Positions 34,985 through 43,617 of a stretch of 64,000 bases of DNA are shown one piece after another. The position numbers and the translations under genes were made by a program. The number at the start of each line of letters is the position of its first letter. The first letter of the stretch is position 1. The DNA lies in IMG/VR virus record IMGVR_UViG_3300036399_001297, positions 19,005 through 83,004 of that record; one strand, written 5' to 3'. The notes beneath the pieces are model-generated. The model was not told the DNA's origin. It saw only the letters and a program-made list of their open reading frames with translations, and ran no database searches. This stretch comes from a virus.

Positions 34985-35851
34985 TTATTTTTTTCTATGT
35001 TTTTTTCCACCACTTTTTATCCATCCAGTTGGAATATCTTGAGAAATAGGATGTCTTTTAATCTTATTTGTAGTCGTATCACATATAAAAATATATTTTT
35101 CTATACATTTTTTACCAGTGCCTTTTACCCATCCATCAGGTATAGTTATATCCGGATTATGTCGTTTACAAACATTAGCGACTGAGTTATATATATAAAT
35201 AGAACCTTTACCTGATATTTTTGATATATTTTCTTTATTATTTTCGCGTGATTTTAAAATACCATCCCTAATATTTTTTTTAGCTTCTTCGGATCTTTTC
35301 ATACCCCTGTGTTTTTCGGCCATTTTTTTAATTTTTTCGGGATTTTTATTGATTTTTATCATACGTTCTTTATGTTTTTCCGGATTTTCTTTTATCCATT
35401 TTTTAATACCAATTCCTTTTCTTTTATTTATTTCTGGATTATCAAAAACTTTTTCTCTCATCATTTTTTTATAGTCTTCAGATTTCCATTTTTTTTTAAA
35501 TCTTGTAGATATCTTTTTTATTGCCTTTGATGACCACGCACAAGGCCCATAGCCACCTTCTTTAATGTTATACGTATCATTTCTTTCTATAAATTCTAAT
35601 GTTACTAATTTTCTTTCGGCGTGAAGTGCTTCTTGATACGTATTATAAAAATTCAATATTGTTTTTTTAAAATTTTCTATTCCATATTTTTTTATGGATC
35701 TTTTTAAATTAAGACCAGACCCCATATAACCATCATCTATATTATCTGTCCTATGAACTCCTATATAAATTTTACCGTTTTTAATATTTTCAATTTCATA
35801 TAAATAATTGTATTTTCTATTTATTTTCGGATCGTTTAAATGTTTCTTCAT
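34985..35851 (-). CDS. GIY-YIG homing endonuclease inside terL
   Basis: A 288-residue free-standing endonuclease between the halves of the split TerL intein. The N-terminal catalytic domain has YLYEIENIKNGKIYIGVHR, followed by YMGSGLNLKRSIKKYG. The centre is a run of Lys-rich NUMOD3-like DNA-binding segments (NPEKIKKMAEKHRGMKRSEE). The C-terminus has two repeats ending in IPDGWVKGTGKK and IPTGWIKSGGKK. Its stop is 1 base before the IntC ATG. It has its own TATAAGTA element. It probably cuts intein-free terL alleles and drives spread of the locus, which is inferred. Confidence 0.88.
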   Translation of the reverse strand: MKKHLNDPKINRKYNYLYEIENIKNGKIYIGVHRTDNIDDGYMGSGLNLKRSIKKYGIENFKKTILNFYNTYQEALHAERKLVTLEFIERNDTYNIKEGGYGPCAWSSKAIKKISTRFKKKWKSEDYKKMMREKVFDNPEINKRKGIGIKKWIKENPEKHKERMIKINKNPEKIKKMAEKHRGMKRSEEAKKNIRDGILKSRENNKENISKISGKGSIYIYNSVANVCKRHNPDITIPDGWVKGTGKKCIEKYIFICDTTTNKIKRHPISQDIPTGWIKSGGKKHRKK

Positions 35852-35857
35852 TAGAAA

Positions 35858-35865
35858 TACTTATA
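35858..35865 (-). promoter_or_regulatory. TATAAGTA late-promoter-like element before the terL-inserted endonuclease
   Basis: Minus-strand TATAAGTATTTCTAATG: the element ends 6 bases before ATG 35851. Confidence 0.5.
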
Positions 35866-35898
35866 CACGATGATTTATTATAGATGAATTTGCTTATA

Positions 35899-37638
35899 TC
35901 AATCATTTAAAACTATAAAATGAGGCGGTTCTTCTTGATTATTTTTTAACAATTCTTCTAGATCTTTTAAATTGATTTTAAATATTTCTTCTGTTTTTTT
36001 ATCTTTTAATGTTACAATTGTGTCACCAGTAACACAATTTATAGATTGACCTCTAACAGCAGAAGCAGAAGTAGAAGAAACTATAATACTTGACCCATTA
36101 CTAAGATCGAATCCGTTTTTTCTATTAGATTTTACAGCTGGTTTTAAATATACAGGCAATTCTTCAAAAGCCATTTTTATTCTAGAAAAAATTTCCATGG
36201 CAGTATCAGCTTTGTTAGCCAGTATAGCAACTTTTTTATATTCATGAAAGCATACTAACCATAAAGCATACATGGAAACAATTGTGCTATTGTGAGTAGG
36301 TATTAAACCTTTTCCACATAGATATAAAGAATCTGGACTATCTACGGTGATACATCTAACAGGAACACTTTCTACTTCTTTAATATCTTTTATATAAAAA
36401 TATTGATTTCTTTTAGATGTTGACAAATAAGTTTTTACAAATCTAGAACATTTAAAATCCGAACAAGTAACACATTCTCTTGGTTTAAAATATAGAATAC
36501 CACATTTTGTATATTCTTTATCTTTAATTTTAGGTATTTTTTCATTATATTTTACCTTATATCCTAAACTTTCTATCAATTCTTTTACTTGTAAAATTAA
36601 AGGTATATTAGTATTATAAAAAATAGCACTTCCGTTTTTTTCAATATATCCATCAGAATCCATTAAACCTTTTAAAAGCTCCATTCTTTGATGTTTGGAT
36701 GCTTTTAAAAATATATCGGGTATATGTTTATTTTTAAATAAATTGTTAGTTCTTAAATGATAGTATAAAGAATTTTTTTTATCTTCGTTAGTTAATTTTA
36801 CAAGAAAATTGTCTTTTTTATATTCTTTAACGTTTATTATTTTATAAAAATCTAATTCTTTTATCTTTTTTAAAATAGAATCTATATCTCTTATTCCTAT
36901 AGTTATTCTAGAATCATTCGAATGTCCATCTCCTAACCACAAACCTAAAATATATGGATTTATAGGTAAATTCTTGTTATCATTATATAAACCATCTACA
37001 CACGAAATTATACGATGATTTGGTTCTCCGCTTAATGTCGTTAAAGTTTTTAAAATTTCTTCTGTTGTTTTTGAACAACCTTTACTTTTTTTAGTTTTTC
37101 TATCATTTCTAGTTTCAGTAAACCAAAGATGTTCAGCATCAGCGATTATTTTTTCACCGTTATCAAATAATATTTCGTAACATTTTCTATTGTGTAATAT
37201 ATCATGCGCTTTTGTTACGTTGTAGATGTTTCCGTCAGAACCATATATTTTATCTCCGGTTTTTAAATCTCCCATTTTTAAAAATCCATTTGGAGTTGGT
37301 ATAGGAGTTTCAATAGAAAGAGCTTTCCCCATCTGTCTCGAAGCACATACCAATAATCTTCTTTCGTCCTTTAAACTTTTTAATATTCTTTTTTGATATT
37401 TTCTAAGTTTAATTTTTATTTTACCTTCATCTAAATTTACAATATGAAAATGTCTTTCCGCAAAATGTAAAATACTTTTAGCACATGTTCTATTTTCTTC
37501 GAACATCTCTTCGGTAAAGATTATTTTTGCGTTCTTGTTTAGAAGATTTTCATTTCCTTTATAATATCCACCATCGACAAGAATATTATCTTTATCAATT
37601 TCAGGAACATCAGGAATAGGTGCTTTTTTTCTTGGCAT
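35899..37638 (-). CDS. 17: Terminase large subunit, N-extein with contiguous intein plus second IntN
   Basis: First part of fractured terL, 579 residues. Residues 1-105 are extein ending LVCASRQMGK. Residues 106-450 are a contiguous intein with a LAGLIDADG endonuclease domain. Residues 451-534 resume the ATPase: STIVSMYALW, VAILANKADTAMEIF, DLSNGSSIIVSS and AVRGQSIN. Residues 535-579 are the N-half of a second, split intein (CVTGDTIVTL). Removing the first intein restores the Walker A SRQMGKST, comparable to T4 SRQLGKTT. The packaging ATPase therefore needs one cis- and one trans-splicing event. It starts 2 bases after gp53. Confidence 0.93.
   Translation of the reverse strand: MPRKKAPIPDVPEIDKDNILVDGGYYKGNENLLNKNAKIIFTEEMFEENRTCAKSILHFAERHFHIVNLDEGKIKIKLRKYQKRILKSLKDERRLLVCASRQMGKALSIETPIPTPNGFLKMGDLKTGDKIYGSDGNIYNVTKAHDILHNRKCYEILFDNGEKIIADAEHLWFTETRNDRKTKKSKGCSKTTEEILKTLTTLSGEPNHRIISCVDGLYNDNKNLPINPYILGLWLGDGHSNDSRITIGIRDIDSILKKIKELDFYKIINVKEYKKDNFLVKLTNEDKKNSLYYHLRTNNLFKNKHIPDIFLKASKHQRMELLKGLMDSDGYIEKNGSAIFYNTNIPLILQVKELIESLGYKVKYNEKIPKIKDKEYTKCGILYFKPRECVTCSDFKCSRFVKTYLSTSKRNQYFYIKDIKEVESVPVRCITVDSPDSLYLCGKGLIPTHNSTIVSMYALWLVCFHEYKKVAILANKADTAMEIFSRIKMAFEELPVYLKPAVKSNRKNGFDLSNGSSIIVSSTSASAVRGQSINCVTGDTIVTLKDKKTEEIFKINLKDLEELLKNNQEEPPHFIVLND
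35902..36036 (-). other. Intein N-half (IntN) of atypically split TerL intein
   Basis: 45 residues from Cys535 (CVTGDTIVTLKD, block A) to the stop. It lacks block B, which is found in the C-half, so the split lies unusually early in the intein. The insertion point follows AVRGQSIN, directly before Walker B. Confidence 0.88.
36289..37323 (-). other. Contiguous LAGLIDADG intein in the TerL Walker A motif
   Basis: 345 residues from Ala106 (ALSIETPIPTPNGF, an Ala-start block A) to Asn450 (GLIPTHN), followed by Ser +1. The inner endonuclease has both LAGLIDADG helices: YILGLWLGDGHSND and LLKGLMDSDGYIEKNG. Extein joining gives ...QMGK/STIV..., so the intein interrupts the P-loop Lys-Ser bond. Confidence 0.92.
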
Positions 37639-37639
37639 T

Positions 37640-37999
37640 TTATCTATTTAATTGTTTCTTTAATTCATTCAATACCATATAAACATAATCGGATTTCAAT
37701 ATTCTTAATGTTGTTCCATTTTCGGGAAATTCGACAGGATTTGATATTTGATTATATTCACAAACCAACCACCATAGATCAGTAGTATTATAAAATTTAT
37801 AAGAAATATAAGGCCATGTATCACCTTCTTTTGTTTGATATTGTTGATCTATTGTATTATCATTTGCCGGATAAACGGTAATATTTTTTAAAATATTATA
37901 AAATGTTGTTTTTGTTTCGTCATCATTATAAACATTAAAAAAATTTTCAAATCTATATACCGAAAGATTTTTTATAGGATTTTGTATGCTGTCATTCAT
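37640..37999 (-). CDS. 53: Baseplate wedge protein gp53
   Basis: A 119-residue wedge subunit. It has LSVYRFENFFNVYND at the start and the LysM-like core QTKEGDTWPYISYKFYNTT followed by DLWWLVCEYNQISNPVEF, the signature of gp53 and related phage wedge proteins. T4 gp53 is longer (196 residues), so this is a compact version. A CAATAAATAAT stretch precedes ATG 37999. Confidence 0.85.
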   Translation of the reverse strand: MNDSIQNPIKNLSVYRFENFFNVYNDDETKTTFYNILKNITVYPANDNTIDQQYQTKEGDTWPYISYKFYNTTDLWWLVCEYNQISNPVEFPENGTTLRILKSDYVYMVLNELKKQLNR

Positions 38000-38004
38000 A
38001 TTAT

Positions 38005-39090
38005 TTATTGTAGCTTGGGATTATATACGCCTCTCGCAAAAGCTCCGTTAGCACTACCGTCAGATTCTTTTTTATTTTCAACTAAAAAATCTTTAATATT
38101 TCCTAAAACCTCGTCAACACCCTTACCTTCTTCTATAACATCTATTTTGCTGCCCCCCATAGTACCTTCAAATACATTAGAACTTTGACTGAGTAAAGAT
38201 TGGAATGTTATCGATACACTATATCCTTCTGGTATTAATATATTACCGTATTCCTTTAAAACTCTAGTGGTTCCTATACTTTTAATATCTAATTTAGAAA
38301 TAAAAGCAACAGGCATATAAATACCCCCTTGATACACATTTTCGACTTTATATAGTTTTGGTGGCACATAACTCATAAAGGTTGTACGAGTTTTTAAATT
38401 TTGAAATGTTAATAATGTAATCAAACTATAATTTTTATAAGCTGATGCGGTATCGATTGTATTATATAATGGAAAACTTATGGTAAGTGTTTCTGCGCCA
38501 GATCCACTAAATTTTCTAACTTCTTCGGCTCCTACGCCAGTAAAAAGATTAGATACTATATTTTTACCCAACACTGCATCCTGAGCGCCTTTTATAAGAC
38601 CTCCTGCGATTGGTATATATTGAAGAGGATTTATTGCTCCAGCTACACCATCACCAAGCTCTATTAAACCTTCGGTAACACCTTTCATTGTAGTATCTGC
38701 TTCTTTATCCCATCTGTTAGAAACAGATCGTAAACTATCATTATTTTTTATTAGATGTGGAAATACATAATTAAATCCGGTTGGATTACCACTATACATT
38801 GTTAAATAGGGGTCCATACTTTTATCAGTTGCAAATAATTCATTTTTTAATTGCATGGCTCTTTGAATATTTGTAATAGTTTGCCCCCATGTTAATTCAT
38901 ATTCCTTAACCATTACACTAGGAACCTCATCAGTATCCCCACTAATTTTCCAAGGAAATGACCTCAAAACATTAATTAGAGAAGAACCCCCGTTTGGTTT
39001 AGCCTTAGAATATGTAACATTTCCTATAAACGGTATAGCTATAGTAACTTCATCTATATGAAAAAGATCAAAATTGTTTATAAATGCCAT
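38005..39090 (-). CDS. Baseplate tail tube cap or initiator (gp48/gp54-like)
   Basis: A 361-residue protein, nearly the size of T4 gp48 (364). It opens NFDLFHIDEVTIAIPFIGNV and has YELTWGQTITNIQRAMQL, NVYQGGIYMPVAFISKLDIK and PEGYSVSITFQSLL, a tube-fold pattern. The central Gly-rich helix (AGAINPLQYIPIAGGLIKG) may be an insertion. Lying between gp53 and the tape measure, as T4 genes 48 and 54 lie near 29, it probably caps the baseplate and nucleates the tube. Confidence 0.65.
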   Translation of the reverse strand: MAFINNFDLFHIDEVTIAIPFIGNVTYSKAKPNGGSSLINVLRSFPWKISGDTDEVPSVMVKEYELTWGQTITNIQRAMQLKNELFATDKSMDPYLTMYSGNPTGFNYVFPHLIKNNDSLRSVSNRWDKEADTTMKGVTEGLIELGDGVAGAINPLQYIPIAGGLIKGAQDAVLGKNIVSNLFTGVGAEEVRKFSGSGAETLTISFPLYNTIDTASAYKNYSLITLLTFQNLKTRTTFMSYVPPKLYKVENVYQGGIYMPVAFISKLDIKSIGTTRVLKEYGNILIPEGYSVSITFQSLLSQSSNVFEGTMGGSKIDVIEEGKGVDEVLGNIKDFLVENKKESDGSANGAFARGVYNPKLQ

Positions 39091-39093
39091 ATT

Positions 39094-41910
39094 TTAAGCT
39101 ATCCTTTCTGTTGTAGAAGATCTCCACCAATCACTTCTAAGATCAAAAATAGGATCTCTTTTTCCGGTAGTATAACCACCGTAGTCGGAAGATTGATTAT
39201 TACTTGAATTAGATACTGAAATATTATTTACTGGTGTATTGATATAAGATCCTCCATTTGAATTATCCTTTAATTCTCTCAATCCGGCTAATAATATATT
39301 TGTAAATTCTCCTAATTGTTTATTGATGTTTTCTTCTATTATACCACCACGTTTTAGGGCATAAACATCATCATCTTGATTTAAATATGTTCTTGTATTA
39401 TTTTGAGGATTATAATAATATTTTCCTTCAGAAATATTAGAAATGTCAGAAAAAGAATTATTAGAAGAATCAAAAAAGTCATCAGCTTTCTTTTCTTCGA
39501 TTTGTGCGTTTTCATCAAATTGTGCTTCTAATTGTTTTTGTTTTAATATTCTATATTCTTTAAGGTTTGAATTTGCAATATCTAAAGCTTGTTTTAATTC
39601 TCTTTCTTGATGACCTTTTAGATTATTTGCTGGTTCCAGCATAGCATCCGATATTCTTTCGTCTCTTGATTTTTTATCCAAAAATGGAATTGAAGGCCCA
39701 ATTCTATTTGACAAAACAGATTTTAATTCTTGTTCTAATTTTTCTTTTTCCGCTTGAGCGTCATCTATATTTTTTTGAATCTCATCTAAATTTTTTTGAC
39801 TAAATATATTTGGTTTTTTACTACCTTTAACTTGTTCCAATCTTTGTCTAGCTTGTTTTTGGGCATCCGATACAACCTCTTGATTTAATTGTTCAGTTAC
39901 ACTTAATGCGTTTTCATCTATTTTTAGATCACCTGTATTATCATCATAAGTAATACCTAACCAGTTTGCTACTGATTTTCTCATACCCCCAACTTTTGGT
40001 ATAAAACTACACATCCATCTAAACATACTTTTTTTCAATTCATCGTTAAATTTATCCCAAGAAAAAGATTCAGAACCATCCCCACCAAATGTTCCAGAAT
40101 TAACCATAGCCTGTAATATAGCCGGAAATGGACCAAGAAAAGGTGTTTCGGTTAAATAGTCTAATGCTTCCTTCCAATTACCTTGACCTAAAGCATAAAA
40201 ACCTTTACCCCATTTAATTAATCCTCCGACCAAAGGAATTTCTTGAATAAACTCGACCATCTTACCAAGAAAATCAATTTTCATACCTTGTTTTTCTTCC
40301 ATTGTTTTTGCATCACCTGTATTAAATTCTAACATACCATTTAATACATCTAACCCTAAACTTAAAAATATTCCATAACCGGGTATCAAATTAGCCAGAC
40401 CAGAAACAATATTGAATCCCATGCTAACATAATCACCACTATCATAATCTTGTTTTGCAAAATAAAAGCTAAATAAACTACCGACAAAAGGAATTGCTTT
40501 TAACAGTGTTTTTGATAAGCCACCAAAGAGTTTAGCGCCGATTTTAGGAAAAAACGAAGCTAATTTACCAGCACCTTCCCCAAAAGCCTCTCCACCAACT
40601 TTTCCAAATATACTACCAATACTTTTTTCTATAATATCTCCAATGGTTTCAAAAACCTGTCCTTGCATTTTTAAACCAAAGCCAACCCCACCAACACCAC
40701 CCAAAGTAAGCCATTTTTCCATACCGTCCCATATCTTTGAAAATTTTCCTAAAATATCATCAAAAGATTTTATTTTTATTCCTAATTTATCTTCTAACCA
40801 AGGTTTAAACATATTATCCCATAAAGGACCAATAGCAGACATTAATAATCCACCCGCTAAAAGAATACCGCCGATTTTATATAATAAATTAGACCAAAAA
40901 CCTCCTTCTTCTTGAATTTTATCGGTAAGATTAGTATCACCCACTAATTCTTCTTTTTTGTCAGATATATTAAATCCTATAAAAATATCTTTGAGATAAT
41001 TTATTGTTTTTTCAGATAAAGAAACTTCTGGAATTTCGTCACCAATCTTTTTTTGTTCTGCTCCTATTTTACCAGATACATTATCATTTTTTACTAAATC
41101 CGGTAAATAATCAGCCATTACCTTATCAAATATAGAAAAATAAGTCGATGTAAAAGATTTTATACTAAACATCGAGTCATTTATTTTTTCTAGCAATGTT
41201 TTATTTGAGGCTGTTTCTTCTATTAAGACTGTTATATTATTAGTTAATTCTTCAGAAAAATCATTTACTGTAAAATTTTTATTATCTTCTGTTAAAGTTT
41301 TATCTTCTACAGGTTCTATTTGTTTTGTTATTTCTGATGCCTTTTTATCTTCTACAGGTTCTATTTGTTTTGTTATTTCTTCTGAAATATCCTCAACCAT
41401 AGGAATACTTCTAGCTTTTAATTTAGATGTTTTTCTTTTTTGGGATAAGGGTTCTACACTTTCCTTTAAATCTTCTGAATTTAAATTATTTTCTATATCT
41501 GAAATCTTTTTTTGTATTTTATCATTTAGATTTGTAAAATTTATATCAGGTAAAATTTTTTTAAAATCATAATAATATAAACTTTGTCCCAATTTATCAT
41601 AAAAATTTTCCATTTTTGAAAAAAACGGATTTATGATATCGTCCAATCTTTTGTCTATATTCCTATTTTTTTTATAATTTTCTATATCAATGATATCTGA
41701 AGATTTTTTAATATATGAATTGTTATTACTATTTTCTGATATTTTATCTTCTATTTTTTTATAAAAAGATTTATATTGATCAAAAAGTGGATTTATAACT
41801 TCTTTTTGAAATTGATCACGAATAAGATACAATTGGTTTTCATCAAACAGTATATTAGATATATCTGTATTGTTGTTACCAAAAATATTATTAAAATCAA
41901 AATCAGCCAT
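39094..41910 (-). CDS. Tape measure protein (gp29-like)
   Basis: A 938-residue protein setting tail length. The N-terminal half is charged and helical, with tandem units SEITKQIEPVEDK near residues 175-210. The centre has long hydrophobic stretches (GGILLAGGLLMSAIGPLW, IVSGLANLIPGYGIFLSLG) that could cross the inner membrane on ejection. The C-terminal part is coiled coil (EKEKLEQELKSVL). Size, composition and position between tube and baseplate genes are typical of tape measures. T4 gp29 has 590 residues, so a longer tail is expected. Confidence 0.78.
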   Translation of the reverse strand: MADFDFNNIFGNNNTDISNILFDENQLYLIRDQFQKEVINPLFDQYKSFYKKIEDKISENSNNNSYIKKSSDIIDIENYKKNRNIDKRLDDIINPFFSKMENFYDKLGQSLYYYDFKKILPDINFTNLNDKIQKKISDIENNLNSEDLKESVEPLSQKRKTSKLKARSIPMVEDISEEITKQIEPVEDKKASEITKQIEPVEDKTLTEDNKNFTVNDFSEELTNNITVLIEETASNKTLLEKINDSMFSIKSFTSTYFSIFDKVMADYLPDLVKNDNVSGKIGAEQKKIGDEIPEVSLSEKTINYLKDIFIGFNISDKKEELVGDTNLTDKIQEEGGFWSNLLYKIGGILLAGGLLMSAIGPLWDNMFKPWLEDKLGIKIKSFDDILGKFSKIWDGMEKWLTLGGVGGVGFGLKMQGQVFETIGDIIEKSIGSIFGKVGGEAFGEGAGKLASFFPKIGAKLFGGLSKTLLKAIPFVGSLFSFYFAKQDYDSGDYVSMGFNIVSGLANLIPGYGIFLSLGLDVLNGMLEFNTGDAKTMEEKQGMKIDFLGKMVEFIQEIPLVGGLIKWGKGFYALGQGNWKEALDYLTETPFLGPFPAILQAMVNSGTFGGDGSESFSWDKFNDELKKSMFRWMCSFIPKVGGMRKSVANWLGITYDDNTGDLKIDENALSVTEQLNQEVVSDAQKQARQRLEQVKGSKKPNIFSQKNLDEIQKNIDDAQAEKEKLEQELKSVLSNRIGPSIPFLDKKSRDERISDAMLEPANNLKGHQERELKQALDIANSNLKEYRILKQKQLEAQFDENAQIEEKKADDFFDSSNNSFSDISNISEGKYYYNPQNNTRTYLNQDDDVYALKRGGIIEENINKQLGEFTNILLAGLRELKDNSNGGSYINTPVNNISVSNSSNNQSSDYGGYTTGKRDPIFDLRSDWWRSSTTERIA

Positions 41911-41916
41911 TTTAAA

Positions 41917-41924
41917 TATTTATG
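41917..41924 (-). promoter_or_regulatory. CATAAATA late-promoter-like element
   Basis: Minus-strand CATAAATATTTAAAATG: element ends 6 bases before the tape measure ATG at 41910. Confidence 0.5.
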
Positions 41925-41936
41925 GCTAGAAAGTAG

Positions 41937-42716
41937 TTAACCGATAAAAAATAAAGGATCTATTTTTATTGTATATGATTCGTTTTCTTTTTGAAAAGTT
42001 AAAAAAGCATCAACGGTTTTTTTCCATTCTGACACAACATTTAAAATTTCTTGTATTAGACTAGCTGGCATTTTTTCTACCAGTCTGATTCTTTGTTTAA
42101 AGGTTAAAGGCAACATATCAATATGTTGGTCGTTAATTTTTAATTTTTTAATAGATTTTGCTAATTCTCCTATAAAAGCATTAGATATAACTTCTTGTAT
42201 ATCGTCGGTATTTTTAATATCTTCTGCTTTTTTATTATCCTTTAAGATTGTTTCATCATAATCTTTTTCTTCTAAAATATAACTAGGATAAATTGTTATA
42301 AATATATTATTATGAGATAATACAGTTTCTTTTGGGTGTGTATAATTCTTTTTAAATTCTGCTATTACCGGAGAAATATCAACATCAATTTTATCATCTT
42401 TTTGTTGTATTTTGATAATATTAGATACCTTTTCACGTAATTGTAAACATATCAATATTTTATCTAATATAGTAAATTCCGAAATATCTTCAGACGAATT
42501 ATTTTTAATTATTTCATATAAAGCACTGTTAAATTTTTTACTATAAATACTGCTATCCATAGAACCTGTTAAAATATCTTTTTGTTGTAATGCTGTAATT
42601 TCGTTGAATTTTACAGTTTTATTTTTTGAAGGAATCCAAACTTCAAAAGAATAACTATCAGCGATTTGGGTTAATTCTATTAGGGCTTTATTAAAATCTA
42701 AAATATCTTCTTCCAT
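41937..42716 (-). CDS. Putative baseplate hub assembly protein (gp26-like)
   Basis: A 259-residue helical protein. Its early FEVWIPSKNKTVKFNEITALQQ resembles the opening beta hairpin (PS.GK..KF..LT..E) of gp26-type hub chaperones and tail assembly chaperones. It continues ILDKILICLQLREKVS and later MLPLTFKQRIRLVEKMP. It sits directly upstream of the tape measure, where tail assembly chaperones usually lie. Frameshift coupling was not seen. The preceding gene looks like a distant relative. Confidence 0.55.
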   Translation of the reverse strand: MEEDILDFNKALIELTQIADSYSFEVWIPSKNKTVKFNEITALQQKDILTGSMDSSIYSKKFNSALYEIIKNNSSEDISEFTILDKILICLQLREKVSNIIKIQQKDDKIDVDISPVIAEFKKNYTHPKETVLSHNNIFITIYPSYILEEKDYDETILKDNKKAEDIKNTDDIQEVISNAFIGELAKSIKKLKINDQHIDMLPLTFKQRIRLVEKMPASLIQEILNVVSEWKKTVDAFLTFQKENESYTIKIDPLFFIG

Positions 42717-42722
42717 ATTTAT

Positions 42723-42730
42723 TATTTATA
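42723..42730 (-). promoter_or_regulatory. TATAAATA late promoter
   Basis: Exact T4 late consensus on the minus strand (TATAAATAATAAATATG), ending 6 bases before ATG 42716. Confidence 0.6.
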
Positions 42731-42751
42731 TCTATATTATGTTAAATCAAC

Positions 42752-43609
42752 CTATTCCATAGGAAATGGATTTTTGCTTTTACTTTCTTTTTCCTGCATA
42801 TAAAAATTTAAATACATTCTTCTTTCAGCGGGAGAGGTTTTCATCAAATATTCTGGATTCATATCAGACAATAAATATATTTCTCTATGGATACTCTCTA
42901 TGTCGTATAAAGATAATATTTTAATTATTTCTAAATAAGAACTATTATATATGTTTATTTTAAAATTTTTAAAATATTCTATATTGAATATGTTGATTTT
43001 ATCCAAAGTATCAAATATATTTAATAAGTTTTGTTTAATTTTAAAAACTAAAGACAATGGCAATTTATTATATAACACCTCTCTTTGATCATATGATAAA
43101 TTGGAAAAATTTATATTATTTATTTTTTTAATAAACAGATAGAAAGAATTCATAATATCTGCTGTATTTTTTTTGATATTAATTATTGTATTAAAATCTT
43201 TTAAATAAGGAAATCCTAACACTATATTATAATTTGAATCTGTTATTTTTAATAAATTTGTATCTATATTATCATATATGTTTTTTAGGATATCATTTAG
43301 ATTTAAATTTATTTTGGCTTTTACATTATTAATCTCGGTCATCAATTCCAATTTAGGACCAGTAGAAATAGTTCTACTTTTGATAATATAAAATATAAAT
43401 TCTATTAAATCTATATTTTCAAAATCTTTTTTATTTTTAATAGAAGATAGACAAACTTCTTTTAAAAAATTAAAATACTGCGAGCTATCATTAAACGTTA
43501 AACGAGATTTTGAAAGATATAACTGATCTTTTGTTGTTATTTCTTTAAAATTTGTTTTTATATTTGAATATGGAAATTCTAAGAAATAATCGTAATATAC
43601 ATTATCCAT
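42752..43609 (-). CDS. Putative tail/hub assembly protein
   Basis: A 285-residue, very Asn/Ile/Lys-rich helical protein. It has FKEITTKDQLYLSKS and DLIEFIFYIIKSRTIS, echoing the layout of the neighbouring gp26-like protein (FNEITALQQKDIL, DKILICLQLRE), then GFPYLKDFNTII, SNLSYDQREVLYNKLP and MKTSPAERRMYLNFYM. It may be a tail assembly chaperone-like factor, as suggested by its place between tube and tape measure genes. No firm family match. Confidence 0.55.
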   Translation of the reverse strand: MDNVYYDYFLEFPYSNIKTNFKEITTKDQLYLSKSRLTFNDSSQYFNFLKEVCLSSIKNKKDFENIDLIEFIFYIIKSRTISTGPKLELMTEINNVKAKINLNLNDILKNIYDNIDTNLLKITDSNYNIVLGFPYLKDFNTIINIKKNTADIMNSFYLFIKKINNINFSNLSYDQREVLYNKLPLSLVFKIKQNLLNIFDTLDKINIFNIEYFKNFKINIYNSSYLEIIKILSLYDIESIHREIYLLSDMNPEYLMKTSPAERRMYLNFYMQEKESKSKNPFPME

Positions 43610-43617
43610 CTTTTATG

